In this document: one piece after another, positions 1-4,560 of the stretch
Position numbering within the stretch: position 1 is the first letter of the stretch
Layout of the letters: the number at the start of each line of letters is the position of its first letter
From: Comamonadaceae bacterium
Lineage (GTDB): Bacteria > Pseudomonadota > Gammaproteobacteria > Burkholderiales > Burkholderiaceae_C
Direction: 5' to 3'
Assembly: GCA_947374505.1 (NCBI GenBank)
Contig: CANCCE010000194.1
Span: 1 to 5,327 of the forward strand
DNA: 5,327 nucleotides
The notes under the pieces: model-generated
Database searches by the model: none
What the model was told of the DNA's origin: nothing
Seen by the model: the letters and a program-made list of their open reading frames with translations, nothing else
Translations under genes and position numbers: made by a program

Positions 1-342
1 GCCAAGGCGCTGGACGCGGCAACGGGCAAGTTGCTGGACAACAGCAAAAACCCATCACCGAAAACCGGCCAGCTGGACAACCGCGGCAGCCAGTTCTACC
101 TGTCCTTGTACTGGGCTCAAGAGTTGGCCGCTCAAACGGCCGACAAAGAACTGCAAGCGCAGTTCGCACCATTGGCCAAGACGCTGACGGACAGCGAGCA
201 GAAGATCGTCGCTGAGTTGAATGCAGTGCAAGGCAAACCGGCTGATATTGGCGGTTATTACGTGCCTGATCTGCAGAAGATGACTGCCGTGATGCGTCCG
301 AGCGCGACCTTCAACGCGGCCTTGGACGCTGTGAAGGCTTAA
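1..342 (+). CDS. icd: Monomeric NADP-dependent isocitrate dehydrogenase, C-terminal part (5' end outside window)
   Basis: This is the last 113 residues of a protein in frame 1, ending at TAA 340-342; the start lies upstream of the window. The enzyme oxidatively decarboxylates isocitrate to 2-oxoglutarate with NADP+ in the cytoplasmic TCA cycle. The family is recognised from segments typical of the monomeric (about 740-residue) IDH: LDNRGSQFYLSLYWAQELA (fragment residues 25-43), IVAELNAVQGKPADIGGYY (about residues 69-87) and the near-terminal MRPSATFNAAL. From knowledge of the family, the arginine of DNRGS lies in the NADP-binding region. It is unrelated in sequence to the dimeric Icd of E. 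coli. The reading frame is intact and the C-terminus has the usual form, so I see no sign of decay. The gene converges on the hydrolase gene and does not appear to belong to the transporter cluster. The family call is firm; only about 15% of the protein is visible. Confidence 0.93.
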   Translation, partial: AKALDAATGKLLDNSKNPSPKTGQLDNRGSQFYLSLYWAQELAAQTADKELQAQFAPLAKTLTDSEQKIVAELNAVQGKPADIGGYYVPDLQKMTAVMRPSATFNAALDAVKA

Positions 343-358
343 GTCTTTTCAAGTCTCG

Positions 359-378
359 CAGGCCTGACAGGCCTGTTT
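359..378 (+). terminator. Probable intrinsic terminator of icd
   Basis: A perfect 7-bp GC-rich stem (CAGGCCT, 359-365, with AGGCCTG, 369-375) closes on the 3-nt loop GAC and is followed by TTT. It begins 17 bases after the icd stop codon, where a factor-independent terminator is expected. The T-run is short, so termination may be incomplete. On the minus strand the same stem lacks a T-run. Confidence 0.55.
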
Positions 379-433
379 AAGCCGCTCAGATCGCGCATGG
401 ATTCGCATCCCTGACCCAGCGAATGAGCGGCTT
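379..433. repeat. Inverted repeat in the convergent intergenic space
   Basis: The 10-bp arms AAGCCGCTCA (379-388) and TGAGCGGCTT (424-433) are perfectly complementary. A nested 5-bp stem, TTCGC 402-406 with GCGAA 419-423, stacks directly on the 3' arm. On the plus strand the structure is followed by GATGCG and four T (440-443). On the minus strand it lies 9 bases past the hydrolase stop codon but has no T-run. It may be a second or bidirectional terminator between the convergent genes; the long loop makes this uncertain. Nothing else is visible in the 343-441 gap apart from this and the preceding hairpin. Confidence 0.4.
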
Positions 434-441
434 GATGCGTT

Positions 442-1146
442 TTAAATAACGTTAACTTTCAGGTTGCAGACACCGGCGACATGGCCTTCAAGCTTGTCGC
501 CGCGTTTGACCGGACCGACGCCGGACGGTGTGCCGGTCATGATGAGGTCGCCAGGCTGCAGTTCAAAGAAGCGCGAGAGAATTGAGATTTGCTCGGCTGT
601 CTTCCAGAGCATCTGATTCAGATCTCCCTCTTGGCGCACTTCGCCATTGACCTTGAGCCAGACAGCCCCTTGATCCGGGTGGCCGATGGCTGACACAGGG
701 ATCAGCTCCGAGCAAGGCGCGGATTGCTCGAACGCTTTGCCAACTTCCCATGGACGGCCTTGCTTTTTAGCTTCGTTCTGTAAGTCACGCCGCGTCATGT
801 CAAGTCCGACGCCATAGCCAAACACATGGTCGAGCGCAGTTTCTATTGGGATGCTCTTCCCGCCCTTGGCGAGTCCGACCACCATCTCCAATTCGTAATG
901 CACGTCAGTCGATTCCGGTGGATAAGGGAAGTCCTGGCCAACCAGCAGGTTATCGGGATTTTTCTGAAAGAAAAATGGTGGCTCTTTGTCGGGGTCATGT
1001 CCCATCTCCACCGCATGGGCAGCGTAATTGCGGCCGATGCAGTAGATGCGGTGGACTGGGAATAATTTGTCGCTGCCGCGCACCGGCAAAGTGGGGTTGT
1101 CGAGCGGCTCGATAACGTAGGTATCCGCTGACTTGTTCGTACTCAT
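442..1146 (-). CDS. Fumarylacetoacetate hydrolase (FAH) family protein, fumarylpyruvate hydrolase-like
   Basis: The gene encodes 234 residues, the usual size for single-domain FAH enzymes (YcgM/FAHD1/NagK type). These are cytoplasmic, Mg/Mn-dependent enzymes that hydrolyse C-C bonds of acylpyruvates or decarboxylate related 2-oxo acids. Visible landmarks: GRNYAAHAVEMG at 38-49 with the lid dyad His44/Glu47; metal ligands Glu85 and Glu87 (HYELEMVV) and Asp116 (GLDMTRRD); Lys137 (VGKAFEQSAP); and TGTPSGVGP at 204-212. The spacings from His44 to Glu85, Asp116 and Lys137 match FAHD1 as I recall it, so the active site looks complete. The sections FPVHRIYCIGRNY, EPPFFFQKNPDN and GRPWEVGKAF resemble NagK, which splits fumarylpyruvate to fumarate and pyruvate in the gentisate pathway, but no other gentisate gene is in view, so the substrate stays open. 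The ATG at 1146 is preceded by AAAGGAA (1157-1151), 4 bases upstream. It is the last gene of the tct-like cluster, 108 bp after the binding-protein gene. Confidence 0.9.
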   Translation of the reverse strand: MSTNKSADTYVIEPLDNPTLPVRGSDKLFPVHRIYCIGRNYAAHAVEMGHDPDKEPPFFFQKNPDNLLVGQDFPYPPESTDVHYELEMVVGLAKGGKSIPIETALDHVFGYGVGLDMTRRDLQNEAKKQGRPWEVGKAFEQSAPCSELIPVSAIGHPDQGAVWLKVNGEVRQEGDLNQMLWKTAEQISILSRFFELQPGDLIMTGTPSGVGPVKRGDKLEGHVAGVCNLKVNVI

Positions 1147-1174
1147 GCTATTCCTTTAAGACGGATGGGTTGAA

Positions 1175-1199
1175 CCCTTGGACGACCTTCGTCCAAGGG
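1175..1199. repeat. Perfect 11-bp hairpin between the binding-protein and hydrolase genes
   Basis: CCCTTGGACGA (1175-1185) pairs perfectly with TCGTCCAAGGG (1189-1199) around a 3-nt loop. Read on the minus strand it starts 55 bases after the binding-protein stop codon and ends 28 bases before the hydrolase ATG, followed only by TTCAA, not a convincing T-run. On the plus strand GTGTTTT follows, but no plus-strand gene precedes it. It could partly terminate or protect the upstream transcript and so lower hydrolase expression relative to the transporter. The structure is certain; its role is inference. Confidence 0.5.
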
Positions 1200-1208
1200 G
1201 TGTTTTCA

Positions 1209-1248
1209 CAGCAGGCGTGGTGAACTTTGAGGCCGGGCCTGCCTGCTG
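1209..1248. repeat. 8-bp inverted repeat just after the binding-protein stop codon
   Basis: CAGCAGGC (1209-1216) and GCCTGCTG (1241-1248) are complementary, with 24 bases between them that include the small near-palindrome AGGCCGGGCCT (1230-1240). In the minus-strand transcript it begins 6 bases after the stop codon of the binding-protein gene. There is no T-run after it, so I regard it as a possible 3'-end-stabilising structure, together with the stronger hairpin at 1175-1199. Confidence 0.3.
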
Positions 1249-1254
1249 CAGCTT

Positions 1255-2223
1255 TCACTTCTTCATGTCGGCCACGATTTTTCCGTAAACTTTAAGTTCA
1301 CTGCCAATGAGTCGTTTGAACTCGGCCGGGCTCATTTGGCTGGCGACGGCGCCATTGCTGCCCAATTGTTTGATGACTTTTGGATCTGCGGTGATTTCAC
1401 TGAGGGCTTTGCTCAGGCGGTCAACGACTGCTTTGGGCGTCTTTGCTGGTGCTGACACCCCGAGCCACAACGAGGCTTGGTAGCCTTTGACGCCAGCTTC
1501 TTGGATGGTCGGTACGCTTGGCAGTTCTGGGGAGCGCTTAAGGGTGCCGACGCCGAGTGCCAAGATGGATCCGGCCTTGATTTGTGCCAGCACGGCGGGC
1601 ATCGAACCGAACAAGACCTGCACCTCGTCGCCCATCACGGCCGTCGTGGCCTCTGCATTACCGGCGTATGGAATGTGCTCCATCTTGACGCCTGTCGCGG
1701 CAAGAAACATCAGTCCTGCAAGGTGTGTCGTAGAGCCTTGACCGGCGGAACCGAAGTTCAGCTTGCCAGGGTTTTTCTTCGCCATGTCGATGACATCCTG
1801 CACGGTTTTAGCGCCCAGTTTTGTGTTGACGACCATGACATAAGGTGTTTCCGCGATCAGTCCGATGTGGACAAAATCCTTCATTGGGTTGTAGCGAACC
1901 GTCGGGTTGGTCAGCGGACCGACCACATGCGTGCTGGTAGTCGACACCGTGATGGCATAGCCGTTCGGCGGCATGCCAACAACGGCTTGGGTTCCAACCG
2001 TCCCGCCGGCGCCGCCCCGGTTGTCGACGATGACGGGGACGCCGAGACGTTGCGACAGCGCCTGCGATGCGATGCGACCGACGATGTCGGTGGAACCACC
2101 GGCACTGAACGGCACAATCATCGAGATTTGTCGGTCTGGATACTGGGCGTTGGCGGCTTGGGCGCCGAACAGGCCAAACACCAGGGCGGCGCCGAAGGCG
2201 TGTATAGAGTTGATGCGTTTCAT
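1255..2223 (-). CDS. Tripartite tricarboxylate transporter substrate-binding protein (TctC/Bug family)
   Basis: The gene encodes 322 residues, typical of Bug proteins. It is the periplasmic receptor that binds a carboxylated solute and delivers it to the TctA/TctB membrane complex. Residues 1-26 form a Sec signal peptide (MKR, then a hydrophobic core, then AQAANA with likely cleavage before Gln27). The mature protein opens with the family pattern YPDRQISMIVPFSAGGSTD (28-46), whose AGG loop shapes the ligand pocket. VDNRGGAGG follows at 66-74, FGSAGQGSTTHLAG at 157-170, IPYAG at 184-188 and VPTIQEAG at 237-244. All landmarks are present and the frame is intact. AGGAG (2235-2231) lies 7 bases before the ATG, a strong ribosome-binding site that fits the need for excess receptor. 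It lies 40 bp after tctA and 108 bp before the hydrolase gene. Known family ligands include citrate, aspartate, glutamate, nicotinate and terephthalate; sequence alone does not show which, if any, applies here. Confidence 0.94.
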   Translation of the reverse strand: MKRINSIHAFGAALVFGLFGAQAANAQYPDRQISMIVPFSAGGSTDIVGRIASQALSQRLGVPVIVDNRGGAGGTVGTQAVVGMPPNGYAITVSTTSTHVVGPLTNPTVRYNPMKDFVHIGLIAETPYVMVVNTKLGAKTVQDVIDMAKKNPGKLNFGSAGQGSTTHLAGLMFLAATGVKMEHIPYAGNAEATTAVMGDEVQVLFGSMPAVLAQIKAGSILALGVGTLKRSPELPSVPTIQEAGVKGYQASLWLGVSAPAKTPKAVVDRLSKALSEITADPKVIKQLGSNGAVASQMSPAEFKRLIGSELKVYGKIVADMKK

Positions 2224-2251
2224 GAGTTGTCTCCTATGGTGGGTTGAGAGT

Positions 2252-2278
2252 CCCGGGCCATGTTTACGTATGGCCGGG
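2252..2278. repeat. Hairpin overlapping the tctA stop codon, ahead of the binding-protein gene
   Basis: CCCGG-G-CCAT (2252-2261) pairs with ATGGCCGGG (2270-2278): nine base pairs with one bulged G and an 8-nt loop. In the minus-strand transcript the loop and descending arm contain the tctA stop codon (TAA, 2266-2264), and the structure ends 16 bases upstream of the AGGAG site of the binding-protein gene. There is no T-run after it. It may be a stabiliser or processing boundary that lets receptor mRNA exceed membrane-component mRNA; that role is inferred. Confidence 0.45.
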
Positions 2279-3790
2279 CATTTTCGGGGCAGCTGAGGCT
2301 TTTGCCTTTCTTTTTCTGAGCGACGAAATCAGTGAATAAATAACAATCAGGGCGGTTAGCGACATGAATATCAGGCTGATTGGCTTAGATAAGAAAATCA
2401 TCGGGTCGCCACGCGAAACCAGCATTGATCGGCGCAGGTTTTCTTCAACCATGGGGCTCAAAATCAGTCCAAGTAGCAGGGGTGCTGATTCGCAGCGCAA
2501 TTTGATTAAGAAGTAACCCGCCACACCACATGCCATCACGATGTAGATATCGAAGGGCTCGCGGTGCAGGCTGTAGACGCCAATCGCGATGAAACTGAGG
2601 ATGGATGGAAAAAGGATGTGGTATGGGATCGACAGCATCTTGATCCACAGACCGATGAAAGGTAGGTTGAGAACAAGCAGCAAGAAGTTGCCAATCCAGA
2701 AGCTGGCGATCAGGCCCCAGAAAAATTCAGGATTGGTCTGGATGATCTGCGGTCCAGGCACCAAGCCGTGAATCATCAGTGCGCCCAACATCAAAGCCAT
2801 CGTCGCATCACCCGGGATGCCGAGCGACAAGGTCGGGATGAACGAGGTTTGTGCGGCGGCATTGTTGGCGGCTTCAGGCGAGGCGATTCCTGCAATTTCG
2901 CCCTTGCCAAATCGTTCGGGGTTCTTTGATACACGCTTCTCAACGGCATATGCTGCAAAGCTGCTGATGGCCGGGCCGGTGCCGGGCAAGACGCCGAACA
3001 ACGAGCCGATGCCGGTGCCACGGATGGTTGGCATGACCGATTCCTTGAGGTCTTTTTTTGTCGGTACGAGATCGCGCCAGCCCACCTTGGCAATGATCGG
3101 CCGGCGCTTGGGGCCAAGCGACAGGTTGTTGATGACTTCTGCCAGTCCGAATAGGCCGATGACGACGGCAACGAAGCTCAGTCCGTCGTAAAGATGCGCG
3201 CTGTTAAAGACGTAACGGGGAACGCCTGCAACGGTGTCTTGGCCGATGACGCCTAGCAACAACCCGAGCAAGACCATGCCGACGCCCTTGAGCAGTGATC
3301 CGCGCACCAGAATCGCCGCCGCCAGCAATCCCATCAGCATCAAGGAGAAATATTCGGGCGATTGAAAGCGCAAGGCGAACTTGGCCAAAGCCGGTGCGAA
3401 GGCAGAAATCACAAGGATGGCGACACAGGCGCCAAAAAACGAGGAGAGTGTGGTGATCACCAAGGCCTGTCCTGCCCGGCCTTGTTTGGCCATGGCGTGT
3501 CCGTCCATGCAGACAATTGCCGAGGCGGCCGTGCCCGGCAGATTCAGCAAGATCGCGACGGTCGAGCCTCCGTACATGGAGCCGTAGTAGATGCCAGCCA
3601 GCATGATGATGGCTTCAGTTGGCGGCACGTGAAATGTGATGGGCAGTAGCACTCCAATGGCGGCCAGTGGGCCGATGCCTGGCAATACGCCGATGAAGGT
3701 GCCGAGTGTGACGCCGAGCAGGCAGTACAAAAGAGCTGACATCGACAGGGCGACGCCAAAACCCAATGACATGTTAGTGAAGATATCCAT
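2264..3790 (-). CDS. tctA: Tripartite tricarboxylate transporter permease, large subunit TctA
   Basis: From the ATG at 3790 this encodes 508 residues, the normal TctA length. TctA is the large inner-membrane subunit that carries the solute, using an ion gradient, after the periplasmic receptor docks. About eleven or twelve hydrophobic segments span residues 14 to 490, and the tail after 490 is basic and cytoplasmic-looking (LRKRKAKASA). The signature GVLPGIGP (34-41) recurs as GVLPGTGP (266-273). Each copy is followed by a second paired motif, YYGSMYGGSTVAILLNLPG (68-86) and AAAQTSFIPTLSLGIPG (311-327), showing the internal two-fold repeat of the family. The frame stays open to a GTG at 3856, but those 22 extra residues are merely tctB read in another frame, while MDIFTNMSLGFGVAL from ATG 3790 is how TctA proteins normally begin. 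No good Shine-Dalgarno precedes ATG 3790; the TAATG overlap with tctB suggests translation by re-initiation. Confidence 0.96.
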   Translation of the reverse strand: MDIFTNMSLGFGVALSMSALLYCLLGVTLGTFIGVLPGIGPLAAIGVLLPITFHVPPTEAIIMLAGIYYGSMYGGSTVAILLNLPGTAASAIVCMDGHAMAKQGRAGQALVITTLSSFFGACVAILVISAFAPALAKFALRFQSPEYFSLMLMGLLAAAILVRGSLLKGVGMVLLGLLLGVIGQDTVAGVPRYVFNSAHLYDGLSFVAVVIGLFGLAEVINNLSLGPKRRPIIAKVGWRDLVPTKKDLKESVMPTIRGTGIGSLFGVLPGTGPAISSFAAYAVEKRVSKNPERFGKGEIAGIASPEAANNAAAQTSFIPTLSLGIPGDATMALMLGALMIHGLVPGPQIIQTNPEFFWGLIASFWIGNFLLLVLNLPFIGLWIKMLSIPYHILFPSILSFIAIGVYSLHREPFDIYIVMACGVAGYFLIKLRCESAPLLLGLILSPMVEENLRRSMLVSRGDPMIFLSKPISLIFMSLTALIVIYSLISSLRKRKAKASAAPKMPGHT

Positions 3791-4332
3791 TATTGAAGAG
3801 GCCACAAATGAATTGGAAGGCCTATGCCGTAGACAAAAATCGCTGCTGACAAGCACGACAAAGTCAAGGATAGGGCGATGGATCCCAGTAAGCCACGGCC
3901 AGGCTCGGCGCGGGTGGAGATAAACGCGAGAACGCTGGTGGCCAAGAACAGCCCGGCCGGTCGGACGAGAAGGGCAAAGGCGAGCAGCGCCAACATCACA
4001 AAGAACAAGGCCCTGATGGCCGTGAAACTGGGTGTTAGTTGGGTCGTCAGGCCTTGGCTTGTTGATGCGCGCCCTGCCAGCACGGCTTGAACGGCAAGGC
4101 CTATGCCAACGACGGTCATTAGGCCCGAGATGAGCAGGGGAAACATGCCTGGCCCCATTCTGTGCATCGTCCCGACCGGGTAGGTCAGCGCAATGGTGAA
4201 TGCACTAACGCCAATCAGGATGAAGATGACGGCCGTGACCAGATCCTCGAAAGGTTGGGCTGCGTCGTCGTCTGTGAGAGGAGGAGGGGCGTCGTTTGTG
4301 CCCGGGTCGGGCACACCGTTACCGATTGTCAT
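3790..4332 (-). CDS. tctB: Tripartite tricarboxylate transporter small membrane subunit TctB
   Basis: The gene encodes 180 residues with the TctB (DUF1468) layout: a hydrophilic N-terminus of about 30 residues rich in Asp and Pro, a first membrane segment at about 31-50, the family motif RMGPGMFPLLISG (58-70) leading into a second at 64-86, a polar loop at 88-105, and hydrophobic stretches at about 107-124, 125-140 and 148-170. TctB is the poorly conserved small partner of TctA in the inner membrane; it is required for transport but its exact role is less clear. It is the first gene of the minus-strand cluster. The ATG at 4332 is preceded by GGAG (4341-4338) at 5 bases. Its stop codon TAA (3792-3790) shares one base with the tctA ATG. 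The order tctB-tctA-tctC differs from the classical tctCBA order of Salmonella. Identity is supported strongly by position and by the GPGxFP motif. Confidence 0.92.
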   Translation of the reverse strand: MTIGNGVPDPGTNDAPPPLTDDDAAQPFEDLVTAVIFILIGVSAFTIALTYPVGTMHRMGPGMFPLLISGLMTVVGIGLAVQAVLAGRASTSQGLTTQLTPSFTAIRALFFVMLALLAFALLVRPAGLFLATSVLAFISTRAEPGRGLLGSIALSLTLSCLSAAIFVYGIGLPIHLWPLQ

Positions 4333-4400
4333 TTTGTCTCCATCTTTGGTCGATCTGCTTTAGAAGCGGCTCGCAAATGCATGCCGTACCCTGGAAAAGA

Positions 4401-4417
4401 TCATTTGATTTAAATGA
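4401..4417. promoter_or_regulatory. Small inverted repeat in the tctB leader
   Basis: TCATTT (4401-4406) and AAATGA (4412-4417) form 6-bp arms around 5 bases; the centre also contains the palindrome ATTTAAAT (4408-4415). It lies in the predicted untranslated leader of tctB, 8 bp from the 12-bp palindrome. It could be a weaker operator half, but AT-rich DNA gives such repeats by chance. Confidence 0.25.
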
Positions 4418-4424
4418 GGCTTAA

Positions 4425-4436
4425 ATTAGTACTAAT
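4425..4436. promoter_or_regulatory. Perfect 12-bp palindrome, candidate operator
   Basis: ATTAGTACTAAT is exactly its own reverse complement. It sits between the divergent genes, about 20-30 bases downstream of the predicted tctB transcription start, where a bound dimeric repressor would block elongation or initiation. An 8-mer overlapping it, AATTAGTA (4424-4431), recurs as AACTAGTA (4459-4466), 35 bp away, beside the predicted -10 box. GntR regulators of the FadR group usually bind short palindromes, so it is a reasonable site for the adjacent regulator, although it does not fit the common TNGTNNNACNA pattern. Confidence 0.45.
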
Positions 4437-4462
4437 AGTTATTTTGTTAATTTATAGGAACT

Positions 4463-4491
4463 AGTATTGCGCCGTAATTTTAATTGGTCAA
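4463..4491 (-). promoter_or_regulatory. Predicted sigma-70 promoter of the tctB-tctA-binding protein-hydrolase cluster
   Basis: On the minus strand the -35 box TTGACC (4491-4486, five of six consensus bases) is separated by 17 bases from AATACT (4468-4463, four of six). Transcription would begin near 4456, giving a leader of about 124 bases before the tctB ATG at 4332. The surrounding DNA (4401-4530) is about 26% GC. The -35 box overlaps the first TTGGWNAA repeat on the opposite strand, so a protein bound there would compete with RNA polymerase. TATAAA (4456-4451) is an alternative -10 but has no good -35 partner. Confidence 0.5.
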
Positions 4492-4535
4492 GATTTTTAT
4501 GCTTATTGGTGAAAAATTGGTTAAACGTTGGATAA
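4484..4535 (+). repeat. Four helically phased TTGGWNAA repeats, candidate regulator-binding array
   Basis: TTGGTCAA (4484-4491), TTGGTGAA (4506-4513), TTGGTTAA (4517-4524) and TTGGATAA (4528-4535) all fit TTGGWNAA. Their starts are 22, 11 and 11 bp apart, close to whole turns of B-DNA, so all four present on one face. A weaker match, CTAGTCAA (4538-4545), follows. The array spans from the -35 box of the tctB promoter to the likely -10 box of the regulator gene, ending 25 bases before the regulator ATG. The pattern is directly visible; the binding role is inferred. Confidence 0.5.
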
Positions 4536-4536
4536 T
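4506..4536 (+). promoter_or_regulatory. Weak predicted promoter of the GntR-family regulator gene
   Basis: GATAAT (4531-4536) matches the -10 consensus in five of six positions. The best -35 is TTGGTG (4506-4511), four of six, at a long spacing of 19 bases. Transcription would start near 4543, about 18 bases before the ATG. Both boxes lie within the TTGGWNAA array, so autoregulation is plausible. Poor spacing makes this a tentative call. Confidence 0.3.
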
Positions 4537-4550
4537 CCTAGTCAACCGAC

Positions 4551-4558
4551 AGGGGGAG
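4551..4558 (+). promoter_or_regulatory. Ribosome-binding site that fixes the regulator start
   Basis: AGGGGGAG ends 2 bases before ATG 4561; pairing through its AGGGGG part leaves a 4-base spacer. The in-frame upstream TTG at 4528 has no comparable site and lies inside the repeat array and predicted -10 region, so ATG 4561 is preferred. Confidence 0.6.
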
Positions 4559-4560
4559 TC

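Noticed and set aside
1477..2247. A 256-codon open frame on the plus strand opposite the binding-protein gene
   Set aside because: It is a shadow of the minus-strand gene: the sequence is rich in His, Arg, Gly and Cys with no recognisable domain, while the opposite strand encodes a complete, motif-rich Bug protein.
2817..3191. Plus-strand frame of 124 codons (and similar ones at 3362-3649 and 3636-3923) opposite tctA
   Set aside because: These are antisense shadows of a well-conserved membrane-protein gene with no start signals of their own.
3791..3856. A 22-residue N-terminal extension of TctA from GTG 3856
   Set aside because: It is tctB read out of frame, does not resemble TctA N-termini, and the ATG at 3790 gives the standard family beginning.
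4401..4530. The AT-rich (about 26% GC) stretch as a sign of horizontal transfer or a mobile-element scar
   Set aside because: No target duplication, terminal inverted repeats or integrase are present; low GC is normal for a divergent promoter region in a GC-richer genome.
4528..4560. TTG start of the GntR regulator, adding 11 residues
   Set aside because: No ribosome-binding site precedes it, it overlaps the repeat array and predicted -10, and ATG 4561 has AGGGGGAG just upstream.
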